Below are positions 7,855-16,137 of a DNA stretch of 38,054 bases, piece after piece (within the stretch, counting starts at the first letter, position 1; every line of letters begins with the position of its first letter). Below the pieces are notes generated by a model that was not told the origin of the DNA, did not search any database, and saw only the letters and a program-made list of their open reading frames with translations. Source of the DNA: Planctomycetota bacterium (GTDB lineage: Bacteria > Planctomycetota > UBA1135 > JADKAF01); contig JAEUHW010000369.1 in the NCBI GenBank assembly GCA_016793245.1, positions 1 to 38,054 on the forward strand. Reading direction: 5' to 3'. The position numbers and the translations under genes were made by a program.

Positions 7855-9851
7855 CTCGCGCCCCCGAGGCGCTCTTGCGCCAGGGCTCGAGCGGCTCGGA
7901 GGTCCGCTTTGCCCGAGCCGAGGAGCGGCAGACTCTCGACGTGCAGGTAGTGATCGTGGTGCGGTAGGAAGAGCGCCGGCAGACCTCGCGCACGCAACGC
8001 CTCGCGCACCGCATCGAGCTGCGCGGGATCGAAGGTGTGGAGCACGACCAAGCGCTCGCCCTTCTTCGCACACGGCAGCGCGGTGACCAGCACTTGCGGC
8101 TCCTCGCTCGAGAGCAGCTCCTGCAGGTGCTGCTCGATCACGCCGTGGGGAACCATCTCGCCGCCGATCTTCGAGAAGCGCGCGAGGCGATCGGTGATCC
8201 GCAGATTGCGATCCTCGTCCAGCTCGGCGATGTCGCCGGTGCAGTACCAGCCGTCGCGGAGGACCTTGGAGTTGAGCTCGGGTCGATCGAGATAGCCGCG
8301 CATCACGTTCGGTCCGCGCACCCAGAGGAGGCCGCGCGAGAGGCGCTCCGTGCCGTCTCCAGGTGCCTCGGCGTCCGTAGCCGCGAGTCGCAGAGCCACG
8401 CCGGGCAACGCTCGCCCGACCGAGCCGCGCGGGGTCGCGGCGCGCTCGAAGCCGCTCGCCCTCACCGGGCCGCGACCGACGCAGACGATCGGAGCGCACT
8501 CCGTCGTGCCGTAGCCCTCCACGACTTCGCAGGTCCAGGCGCTGCCGAGCTTCTCCGCGAGCGCCGCGTGCAGACGCTCGGCACCGGCGATCACGAGGCG
8601 CAGCGAGGCGAAGCGCTCGGCCTCGCCCTTCCGGAGATAGAGCTGCAGGAAGGTCGGTGTGGCGACCGCGACCGTCACGCGATGCGCTTCGATCACCTTC
8701 GAGACGCCGCGCGGATCGAGGGGATCGGGATAGAACGCGATCGCGAGTCCATCCAAGGCGGCGATCCAGAGGATCGTGACGCCGAACGCGTGGAAGAGCG
8801 GCAGGATGCCCAGAACGCGATCTTCGCGGGAGAGCTCGAGATGCGCGAGCGCGCCGCGCACGTTGGCGTCGAGGTTGGCATGCGCGAGCGGGACACCCTT
8901 CGGCTCGCCCGTGGATCCGCTGGAGAAGAGCAGCGTCGCGATGTCGTCCGCGCGCACTTCGCGCACCGCGCCGCAGAAGCGCTCGAGCGCGCGCGGGGAG
9001 AAGCAGCGCGCCGCGAGATAAGCGCTGGCGCGCGCGACCACGCCGATGCGCTGCAGCACGTCCTCGATCTTCAGGACGCGCAAGCCCTCGGGAAGCGCGA
9101 GCGTCAGGCGATCGAGGAAGCGCTGACTCGTGAGCACCGTGCGGATCCCCGACTGGCGCACGACGCTCTCGAGCGGCGCGGGTCCGAGCGTGTAGTTCAG
9201 GTTCACCGAGGTCTTGCCGGCGAACGCCGCGGCGAGATTCGCGAGCGCGCCACCGAGCCCCGGCGGCAGCAGGATCCCTACACGCTCCTGTCCGGCCCAA
9301 TCGCTCCGCAGCGCGCGCGCGAGGGCCACGGCCCCCACCACGGTGCGGAAGCGCGAGAGCTCGCGCGCGCCGTCGAGCAGCGCCGGCGTGTCGCGATCGG
9401 CGCGCGCGTTCCGCAAGAGCTGTCGATGCAGCGGCTCGACGCGCCGCGCGCGCTCTTCCCAAGCGCGGTTCGCGAGCAGCTCGAGCGCCTCGCGCGCCAT
9501 GGCGCCATCCACCTCGGGCGGGAGAGGCTCTCCCAACACGAGCCCCACGACGGAATCCTCGTGCAGCGGCAAGCGCGGCACGGTGGCGGGGACGAGCGGA
9601 GCGAGGGGCCCTTGGAGTCCGGGCTCGACCACGCGCAGCACCGCGGCGCCGCGCGCGAGCTCCGCGGGAGCGGCGTCCGGCGCGATCGCCGCGCGGCGCA
9701 ACCACTCCGGCGCAGCCGCGAGATCGAGCTCCCGCCGCACGACCACGCGGAAGCGCGCGCCGAGCGCCGCAGCGAGCGGAGCGTAGCGCTCGAGCGGGAC
9801 ATGGGCGCCCAGGAGGAAGAGCGGCCCCGGGGGCAGGCTGAGAGAGCTCAT
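7851..9851 (-). CDS. Acyl-ACP/acyl-CoA synthetase (Aas-like) with vestigial acyltransferase domain
   Basis: The 666-residue protein has an AMP-forming adenylation domain from about residue 145. Seen are the P-loop LLFSSGSTGEPKG (about 307-319), EGYGTTECAP, WYCTGDIAELDEDRNLRITDR and, near the end, the Lys of GSGKADLRAARAL. It should activate a fatty acid as acyl-AMP and pass it to ACP or CoA. The layout matches the C-terminal half of Aas (2-acylglycerophosphoethanolamine acyltransferase/acyl-ACP synthetase). The first 130 residues look like a shrunken PlsC domain: FLLGAHVPLER aligns with the HX4D block but has Arg22 where Asp is expected, and the FPEG block reads VVEPG. ATG 9851 follows a 37-bp gap after the TPR lipoprotein gene. 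It is coupled to the downstream membrane protein by a TTGA overlap. Confidence 0.85.
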   Translation of the reverse strand: MSSLSLPPGPLFLLGAHVPLERYAPLAAALGARFRVVVRRELDLAAAPEWLRRAAIAPDAAPAELARGAAVLRVVEPGLQGPLAPLVPATVPRLPLHEDSVVGLVLGEPLPPEVDGAMAREALELLANRAWEERARRVEPLHRQLLRNARADRDTPALLDGARELSRFRTVVGAVALARALRSDWAGQERVGILLPPGLGGALANLAAAFAGKTSVNLNYTLGPAPLESVVRQSGIRTVLTSQRFLDRLTLALPEGLRVLKIEDVLQRIGVVARASAYLAARCFSPRALERFCGAVREVRADDIATLLFSSGSTGEPKGVPLAHANLDANVRGALAHLELSREDRVLGILPLFHAFGVTILWIAALDGLAIAFYPDPLDPRGVSKVIEAHRVTVAVATPTFLQLYLRKGEAERFASLRLVIAGAERLHAALAEKLGSAWTCEVVEGYGTTECAPIVCVGRGPVRASGFERAATPRGSVGRALPGVALRLAATDAEAPGDGTERLSRGLLWVRGPNVMRGYLDRPELNSKVLRDGWYCTGDIAELDEDRNLRITDRLARFSKIGGEMVPHGVIEQHLQELLSSEEPQVLVTALPCAKKGERLVVLHTFDPAQLDAVREALRARGLPALFLPHHDHYLHVESLPLLGSGKADLRAARALAQERLGGAS

Positions 9852-9888
9852 CGGCCGGACATTCTGCCCCGCGCCACCAGCACGCGCC

Positions 9889-11766
9889 TTACTCGACGTG
9901 CCAGATCCGCGGATCGAGCTCCTCGAGCGGCGTCGTCTCGCCGCGGCGCAGCTTCTCGATCGCCGCGAAGATGTGCACGGTCTCCGGTCGACGGCCGGCG
10001 CGCTCCGGCCCGATCTCCACCGCGCGGCGGTAGAACGGCTCGGCCTGCTCCGGATCCCGGCGGTAGGCGAGGAAGAGCAAGCCGAGGTTCTGGTGCGCGT
10101 CGCCGTAGGCCTCGGTGAGGAGATCACGGGCCTCGGGATCCATGTCGGCGCTCTGGAGCTGGACCTCGCCCTTCTCCTTCGCGTGGCGCAAGAGCCGCTC
10201 CGCCTCTTCGACGCGCGAGGGATAGTGGTAGAGCAGGATCAGCGCGGCGTCGTTCACGATGCGCACGTCGTCCGGCGCCAGCGCCGCGGCCGCGAGGTAA
10301 GCATCGCGACAGATCGCGAGGGTCTCGCGCGCCTTCGCCGCCATCTCCGCGGCGTCCTCGCCGCCCGCGCGCGCGGCCTGCGCCTGCGCGACGCCGATCT
10401 CGCGGTGGAAGTACCCGCAGTTGTTCGCGAGGTTCGCATCCTGCGGGCGCGCTTCGTGCAGCCGCCGGTAGATACGCGCTGCGCGATCGAGCGCCGGACC
10501 GACGAGGTTGTTGCCCTCGGTGCGATTGCCCTTCTCGGCGAGGAGCTGGAGGCCGTAGACGCCGGAGAAGAGCTTGCCGGGGTACTGCGCGTCCAGACCA
10601 CCGGCAGAGAGATCCTCCATCGAGAAGAACGCCTCTTCCGCCTCGGCGAGGCGAGCATCGTCGTCGTCCGCCGCCGTCGTCATCTTCGAGTAGCCGACAC
10701 CGGCGCGGCAGACGAGCTCGAACGCGACGCAGCGCTCCTGCCACTGCGGCTCGAGCGAGCGCGCTTCGCGGAAGAGCCATTCGGCGCGCTCGAACCACGG
10801 CGTGCCGTCCTGACCTTGGTTGTAGAGCTCACTGCCGCGCTCGAAGCGCTCGACGCCCTCGAACCAAGTCGCCAGCGCGTGATCGAGATGCGCCGCGCGG
10901 AACTCCTGATAGAAGGCCGCGGTGGCCTCGAAGCCGCCGTGCGCGCGGAGCAAGGCGATCAGCGCCGTGTGCGCGGCCTCGTCGTTCGGGCTCGCCGCGA
11001 CGATCGCCTTCCGCTCGGCGAGAGCCTTCTCGATCTCGCCCTGCATCTGGTGCAGCGTCGCCAGGCGATCGCGGCCCCACGCGAGCAACGCGCGCTGCTC
11101 GGGCGAAGCTTCCTCGCGCTCCGCCGCAGCGTTCAGCAACACGAGCTGCGCCAAGGTCTCGCTCGCGAGCTCGCTCGCGTCCTCTCCCGCTTGCTGCCGC
11201 GCGGCATACGCATCGAAGAGCGCCTCGACGGCGATCTGGCGCTGCTCGGGGCTCGGGAGGTCTTTCTTCGCGAGGCCCGTGCGCGCCCAGCGCAGCGCGC
11301 CGTCGGGATCGGGGCAGTAACGCGACGCGCGGCTCGCGAGGAACGCGAGGTCGGCCTCGCTCCCGAGCTCGTAGGCGCGCGCGAAAGCGCTCGCGGCGTC
11401 GCGGAAGACGAGCCCCGGCTGCGAAGAGCGCGGCGCCGAAGCCATCGACACGCGACCGAGCAACTCCCAGCCGCGGGGATCCTGGGGCCGGAGCTCGAGC
11501 AGCTCATCGAGAGCGTCGAATGCGCCGTCCCAGTCCTGCGCTTCGAACGCGGCGCGAGCCTTGGCGTGCGCCGCCTGCGCGGCGGCTTCCACGCCGGCCG
11601 CATCGACCACTCCTCGCGCTGGATCCTGCGGATCGCCCGAAGCCTGCGGCGCCGACGGAGCGCTCGGTGTCGAGGGTTCGTTCGTGGCCGTCTGCGAGCA
11701 CGCCGCGAGGAGGAGGGCCAGAGTTGCGTCGAGTGTCAAACCAGAGAGGGAGCGAGAGCGGAGCAT
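9889..11766 (-). CDS. TPR-repeat lipoprotein
   Basis: A 625-residue protein with a lipoprotein signal (DATLALLLAAC, lipobox Cys near residue 23) followed by a Ser/Thr/Pro/Ala-rich linker and a long helical region. TPR-like 34-residue units can be seen, for example ARAAFEAQDWDGAFDALDEL, LHQMQGEIEKALAERKAIV, ARIYRRLHEARPQDANLANN and a final LGLLFLAYRRDPEQAEPFYRRAVEIGP. These usually form a superhelical protein-binding surface. ATG 11766 gives the signal peptide immediately; the frame is open to 12129 but that part overlaps the esterase gene and is basic shadow sequence. The Shine-Dalgarno is weak (AGGA about 13 bases away). Partner unknown. It leads the operon with the Aas-like synthetase and the GT-C-like protein. 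Confidence 0.82.
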   Translation of the reverse strand: MLRSRSLSGLTLDATLALLLAACSQTATNEPSTPSAPSAPQASGDPQDPARGVVDAAGVEAAAQAAHAKARAAFEAQDWDGAFDALDELLELRPQDPRGWELLGRVSMASAPRSSQPGLVFRDAASAFARAYELGSEADLAFLASRASRYCPDPDGALRWARTGLAKKDLPSPEQRQIAVEALFDAYAARQQAGEDASELASETLAQLVLLNAAAEREEASPEQRALLAWGRDRLATLHQMQGEIEKALAERKAIVAASPNDEAAHTALIALLRAHGGFEATAAFYQEFRAAHLDHALATWFEGVERFERGSELYNQGQDGTPWFERAEWLFREARSLEPQWQERCVAFELVCRAGVGYSKMTTAADDDDARLAEAEEAFFSMEDLSAGGLDAQYPGKLFSGVYGLQLLAEKGNRTEGNNLVGPALDRAARIYRRLHEARPQDANLANNCGYFHREIGVAQAQAARAGGEDAAEMAAKARETLAICRDAYLAAAALAPDDVRIVNDAALILLYHYPSRVEEAERLLRHAKEKGEVQLQSADMDPEARDLLTEAYGDAHQNLGLLFLAYRRDPEQAEPFYRRAVEIGPERAGRRPETVHIFAAIEKLRRGETTPLEELDPRIWHVE

Positions 11767-11881
11767 GGGATCGTGCGCGTCCTGCGAGCGGGAAGAGAGG
11801 GACGAGGGTTCGCTCGGTCGGAAGGGCGCGGACGATACCCCAAAGCTCACGCTCCGCCCAGGTCGGCGCGGGTCGCCCGCG

Positions 11882-13411
11882 CTACTTCTGCCAAGAGCGC
11901 ACGAGCGCATACCACTTGGTGGCGTAGCACGTGCGCAGGAGCTGCTGGTGGAGCTCCTTTCGCTGGGCATCGCCGCCGGCGTTCCGTGCGGCGTAGAAGA
12001 GCTCGTCGCCCTTGCTCTCCTGGTCCTTCCGCAGCTCGGCATAGCGGTCGAGGAGGCCCTTCGAGCTCGGCAGCAGCGCGTAGCGCGAGCGATAGGTGAG
12101 GAAGCCGTCCGCCCAGGCGCCATCCGCATTTGCTTGCATGGCCTTCTTCAGCGTCTTCTGCTCGGCGGCGGCCTGCTTCTCGAGCTGCTTCAGGACAGCC
12201 TGAGCCGCGGCGAGGGGCGCGCCCTTCGCCTTCAGCGCCTGCGCGCGCAGCGCCGCTGCGGAGGCCGAGCGCGGCTGCTCCCCTTCGAGCTCGGCCTTCG
12301 CGAGCTCCGCGAGCACTTGCGGATCGGACGAGGACTGCGCCGCGAGCCAGCGCACGGCGGGCTCGATCGGCAGGCGCGCGAACATGTGCGCCGCGCGCGG
12401 ATCGGAGAAGAGCCGCACCGCCGGGAAGCCGCCGTCCTCGAATCGATCCAGTGAGTAGGTCGCCGCCGAGAACTCGACGATGCCGTCGTTCTCGCCGTGC
12501 ACGATCGCGAACGGCAGCGCGCGCTGCGCCGACCTCAGCTTCGCGTCGCGGAAGGCGTCCGGCTCGCACTGCACGAGCAGGTTCCCGCTCACGGGGAAGG
12601 CCCCGGCCACGAGCTGGGGATAGAAGAGCGCCACCGCGTAGGTGAGGAAGCCGCCCTGCGAATGACCGCCGACGAACCAGCGCTCGATCCCGAGATCTTG
12701 GCCGATCTCCTGCAGCGCCGCGGCGACGAGGGCCGGGCTCTGGTTCTGCGCGAAGACGGGCCCGACGCCGGGGCCGGAGAAGTTCACATAGGTGTAGTTG
12801 AAGACGAAGTCGGAGTCCTTCTCGCCCGCCGCGATCTGCTCGCCGTCGAGCCCCACGATCACGAAGTCCTCCGCGAGCTCGGGGAACGCGGCGACGAGCG
12901 TGTCGACGTACGCGCGCGCGCTCATGTTCGAGCCGTGGAAGATCAGGATCGCGTCCTTCGCCTTCGCCGGAGCGTAGCGCTTGGGCACGCGCAGATAGCT
13001 ACGCATCCCCGAGAGGGTCTGCCCTTCGCTGACCTCGCCCGCTTTCGGCACGAGCTTCTGCGCGCGCTTGCGATAGGCGCCCCACCGGCCTTCGCTGCCC
13101 TGCTTCGAGCTGTAGGAACCCGAGAGGATCTCGGCCTTGCTCCAGCGCTCGAAGCGCACCGTGCCGGCCGCGTCGGAGGACTTCCACTCCAGCGCCGCGA
13201 CGCCGCCTTCGACCTTGCCGCTGAGCTTGGTCTCCGCGTCCCAGCCAGAGGTGCCGCTCAGCTTCTCCCCCTGCGCTTCGAGCCGCAGCGGCCCGAAGCT
13301 GCCCATCCACTCCCCCGCATAATCCTCGGCCTTCTGCGCTCGCGCGCAGACGACGAGGAACGAGCACACGAGCGCCAGCACGAGCGCTCTCCGAGTCCTT
13401 CGGCCATCCAT
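11882..13411 (-). CDS. Secreted alpha/beta-hydrolase, PHB-depolymerase/feruloyl-esterase type
   Basis: The 509-residue protein starts at ATG 13411 with a strong GGAGG five to six bases upstream. A Sec signal peptide (LVLALVCSFLVVCARAQ) ends near residue 26. Residues 30-118 form a beta-rich domain (YAGEWMGSFGPLRLEAQG, then LSGSYSS) often fused to planctomycete hydrolases. The catalytic domain spans about 130-360, with oxyanion motif IFHGSN (His159), nucleophile elbow GGHSQGG (Ser251), acid in HGENDG (Asp309) and a likely His in AAHMF (His342). All parts of the triad are therefore visible. The last 150 residues are helical and charged without clear motif. The substrate is probably an ester or polymer outside the cytoplasm; it cannot be specified. 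Same strand as the four-TM protein at 13494, 82 bases downstream of it. Confidence 0.85.
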   Translation of the reverse strand: MDGRRTRRALVLALVCSFLVVCARAQKAEDYAGEWMGSFGPLRLEAQGEKLSGTSGWDAETKLSGKVEGGVAALEWKSSDAAGTVRFERWSKAEILSGSYSSKQGSEGRWGAYRKRAQKLVPKAGEVSEGQTLSGMRSYLRVPKRYAPAKAKDAILIFHGSNMSARAYVDTLVAAFPELAEDFVIVGLDGEQIAAGEKDSDFVFNYTYVNFSGPGVGPVFAQNQSPALVAAALQEIGQDLGIERWFVGGHSQGGFLTYAVALFYPQLVAGAFPVSGNLLVQCEPDAFRDAKLRSAQRALPFAIVHGENDGIVEFSAATYSLDRFEDGGFPAVRLFSDPRAAHMFARLPIEPAVRWLAAQSSSDPQVLAELAKAELEGEQPRSASAAALRAQALKAKGAPLAAAQAVLKQLEKQAAAEQKTLKKAMQANADGAWADGFLTYRSRYALLPSSKGLLDRYAELRKDQESKGDELFYAARNAGGDAQRKELHQQLLRTCYATKWYALVRSWQK

Positions 13412-13493
13412 CGAGACCTCCTCCGTCGCGGAACGCGCACCAGCTTCCGCTCGCCCCGGCGGCGCGAGGTCAAGGCCCGGCAAAAAGAGCCGC

Positions 13494-13976
13494 TCAGCTC
13501 TGGGCGATGCCCGCCTCGCGCGGGCCGTCGAGTGCCGCGCGCACCAAGAGGAAGACGCCGCCGACCAGGAACAGGGCCCCGAGCGGCACGAGGGCGATCA
13601 GCGGATGGGGATCGCCGCCCTCGACGGCGACGCCGCCGCCGAAGAAGCCGAGAGGCAGCAGCACCGCGGCCGCGCGGAAGCAGATCGAGGCGCGGAGCAG
13701 TTTCGCCGCCGCGAGGCGGGTCGCGCTGAAGGCGAAGAGCAGGTTCAGCACGGCGAGCAGCGTCCCGTGCGCGTGCGCCAAGCGCCAGAGGAGGCGTCGC
13801 GTCTCGAACGCGCGCCCGAGATACCAATCGACCTTGAAGCCGTGCAGCGCTTCGAGCAGGAGCCCGAAGAGCACGAAGCAGAGCAAGGCCGACCAACCGA
13901 AGGCGAGATGCCGACGACAGAGCGCGGCGCCATCCACGGCAACCGAGGCGGAAGGGGCAGCAGCCGGAGAACTCAT
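13494..13976 (-). CDS. Four-TM membrane protein next to octaheme cytochrome
   Basis: A 160-residue integral membrane protein with four hydrophobic segments (about residues 26-44, 66-84, 94-114 and 125-146). The second begins with WRLAHAHGTLLAVLNLLFAF, whose two His at the membrane edge could bind a cofactor or quinone; that is inference. No family could be named with certainty. Its ATG at 13976 lies 13 bases after the stop of the multiheme cytochrome gene, so the two are very probably co-transcribed and translated. A role as a membrane partner of the cytochrome is plausible. The N-terminus (SSPAAAPSASVAVDG) is low complexity. Confidence 0.75.
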   Translation of the reverse strand: MSSPAAAPSASVAVDGAALCRRHLAFGWSALLCFVLFGLLLEALHGFKVDWYLGRAFETRRLLWRLAHAHGTLLAVLNLLFAFSATRLAAAKLLRASICFRAAAVLLPLGFFGGGVAVEGGDPHPLIALVPLGALFLVGGVFLLVRAALDGPREAGIAQS

Positions 13977-13989
13977 GCGGTGCGCGCGC

Positions 13990-15987
13990 TCATTCGGCGA
14001 TCAGGATGCGGCGCGGATCGCGCGCACGCAGGAGACGGGAGAACTCCTCGCGCTGCGGCGAACCGCTCGCGTCGAGGAGCACATGCGGGCGGACGCTCGC
14101 GCCGGAACGCGAGGAGGCGCTGCTCCAGTCCGCGAGGACCCGCGCGCTCGCCGCGCGGCGCTGGTCGGAGGGCGCGAGCGGATCGTAGGCGTACGGCGCG
14201 GTGCCGGGCACGGAGCGCAGAGAGCGATCGGCGATCTGGCGGACCGCGTCGTACGGATCGTCGAGCAGGTTCACCAAGAAGGGCGTCACCCACTCCGTGC
14301 CCGAGGCCTTGCGCGCATCGGGCCAGCCCATGTGCCACGCGACGATCGCGCGCTGCAACGCATGCCCCTTCAGCGCCCAGAGCGCGCCGGCGGCGACGTT
14401 CCGATGATCCTCGTCCAGCGTCTCCGGCAGCGCGACGCCCCAACCGCGCTGCAGCTCTTCCGCCGCCCACGCCAGCGGGCGATCGAGATGGCAGAGGTTG
14501 CAGGCGTTCGGCCGCGTGGTCGCCAACTCGACCTTCACGTCGGGGCTCGTCAGCGTGTGGGACGAGATCGCCTTCAAGAGCCCGTAGGTCGTGTGCGGCA
14601 TGTGGCAGCTCATGCACTGGCTGCCGGGGCTCTCCGGAGCGTGGCGCGTGTGCTGCGTAAGTGCGTTCGGATCGAGGAAGCTCGGATGGCAGCTCGTGCA
14701 CGCCGCATTGCCACGCATGCCGAGACGGAGCTGATCGTCGCGCCATTCCTCGAGCGAGCGCGGGTCGCCTTCGTCGGGGTGCATCTCGTGGCACGAGAGG
14801 CAGGACATCGTCCCGCGCTCATAGCACGGCGTCATCTGGAGGCCGTTGAACTCGCGCCCCGTCACCAGCACCTGGCCGTCGGACCAGAAGTTCTGCTGCC
14901 ACCAGTGCGGGTCCTTGCCCGCCTCGCGCTCGAGATGCGCGCGCACGGAGGGGTACTGCTCGCCTTCGAGAAAGCGCGCGACGTACTTCGTCTCGGCGAG
15001 CACATCGCCCGGGCGGTAGGGATAGCCGCTCTGGTTCCAGAGGTCGCCGTGCGCCGGCTCCATGAAGAGATTCACGCTGTGGCACTGCGCGCAGACATCG
15101 GAGCTCCGCCGATGGTCGAGCTTCGTCGCATCGACGAGGCCGGTGTCGATCCCGCCGTCGGCGCGCGCGGCGTAGCGCGCGAGCGGATCCGAGAACTTCG
15201 CGACGTGCTCCTCCGCCGGCCCATGGCACGACTCGCAGGAGATGCCGAGCTCGACGACCGTGGTCTCCATCGGGGCGGGCGGATCGAAGCGCAGCGCGCC
15301 GTGCGTGGCGTGGCACTTCATGCAGTGCTTGTTCCAGGCCCCGGTGTTGAGGTCGACGCCCTTCTCGTCTTGCGGCATCAGGAAGCCCGCTTCATACGGG
15401 ATCCAGCGCTGCCGCTCGATGGACCAGATGAACGGCACCGTGCCGAGCGAGCGCCCTTCCTTCGGTTCGAACCAATACGCCTGGTGATGATGCGAGCCGG
15501 TGGTCATCACCACCTTGCGCTCGATCTTTCGCCGGCCGCCCTGAGCCGCCGGCTCGTCGACGGCCATCCAGAACTCCTCGCCCTTCCGGAAGAAGCGCAC
15601 CTTGCGTCCCAGGTCCTCGAGCTCCACGTCTCCGAAATCGCCGAGGACCGTCTCGGGCGTCGCGAGCTGGGCCATCGACGCGTGGAAGGAGCTCTTCCAG
15701 CTCCCGTGCTGATCGGGGTGACAGGCGGCGCACGCCTGCGAGCCGACGTAGCCATCGCGGGCGCGCTGCACCGGCCGATGACTCACCTCGTGCTCGCCGA
15801 GCGCGTAGAAGGGATCGACGGCCCGCGAGCCCTGCCAGCTCATCGAGCAGAGCAGCGCCACCAGGAAGATCAGCGCGAGGGCGGCGATCCCGGGCAAACG
15901 CCGCGGCGAGCGCAAAGCCCAGGGCAGAACGAGCGCCGCGCAGACCGACGCGAAGAGCGCCGCGAAGAGGATCTGGGAGAGGATCAT
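13990..15987 (-). CDS. Membrane-anchored octaheme c-type cytochrome with HEAT-like C-terminus
   Basis: The 665-residue protein has two N-terminal hydrophobic segments (about 3-24 and 31-49) and then eight CxxCH heme-binding motifs: CAACH (86), CMKCH (222), CESCH (251), CAQCH (299), CLSCH (396), CTSCH (430), CMSCH (458) and CNLCH (496). The first has the cytochrome c554-like setting QACAACHPDQHGSW with a following S-FH. Residues 500-665 lack hemes and contain HEAT-like helices (DPYDAVRQIADRSLR). It should carry electrons on the outer side of the cytoplasmic membrane; whether it is an enzyme, such as a nitrite or hydroxylamine type octaheme, is unclear because no CxxCK or catalytic crosslinking Tyr is evident. 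ATG 15987 gives the anchor directly; the frame stays open to 18465, but that is shadow over fadD. First gene of a run with the four-TM protein. Confidence 0.88.
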   Translation of the reverse strand: MILSQILFAALFASVCAALVLPWALRSPRRLPGIAALALIFLVALLCSMSWQGSRAVDPFYALGEHEVSHRPVQRARDGYVGSQACAACHPDQHGSWKSSFHASMAQLATPETVLGDFGDVELEDLGRKVRFFRKGEEFWMAVDEPAAQGGRRKIERKVVMTTGSHHHQAYWFEPKEGRSLGTVPFIWSIERQRWIPYEAGFLMPQDEKGVDLNTGAWNKHCMKCHATHGALRFDPPAPMETTVVELGISCESCHGPAEEHVAKFSDPLARYAARADGGIDTGLVDATKLDHRRSSDVCAQCHSVNLFMEPAHGDLWNQSGYPYRPGDVLAETKYVARFLEGEQYPSVRAHLEREAGKDPHWWQQNFWSDGQVLVTGREFNGLQMTPCYERGTMSCLSCHEMHPDEGDPRSLEEWRDDQLRLGMRGNAACTSCHPSFLDPNALTQHTRHAPESPGSQCMSCHMPHTTYGLLKAISSHTLTSPDVKVELATTRPNACNLCHLDRPLAWAAEELQRGWGVALPETLDEDHRNVAAGALWALKGHALQRAIVAWHMGWPDARKASGTEWVTPFLVNLLDDPYDAVRQIADRSLRSVPGTAPYAYDPLAPSDQRRAASARVLADWSSASSRSGASVRPHVLLDASGSPQREEFSRLLRARDPRRILIAE

Positions 15988-16137
15988 GGGGTGTCGTGAG
16001 CGCGCGGTACGCCCGCGCGCGCCGATCGGATGCAGCGCAGCGCAGAACTTCGTGCGCGCGCCGTGTTCTCTCCCGAGCACCCCAGAAGTGCGGCGTTGGA
16101 ACCGCGACGCGGACCGGGCTAACCTTCGCGGCCGGCA

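Noticed and set aside
7855..9705. N-terminal extension of the second GT-C-like membrane protein
   Set aside because: The extra 617 codons overlap the acyl synthetase in the same strand but another frame and are very Arg-rich; the hydrophobic protein begins at TTG 7854.
13990..15987. Octaheme nitrite reductase or hydroxylamine oxidoreductase assignment
   Set aside because: All eight motifs are CxxCH with no CxxCK, and the spacing and HEAT-like tail do not match those enzymes as I know them.
13507..15999. Plus-strand frame of about 830 codons opposite the cytochrome gene
   Set aside because: Antisense shadow: the minus strand has eight CxxCH motifs and membrane segments, while this frame has no motif and mostly Arg/Ala/His composition.
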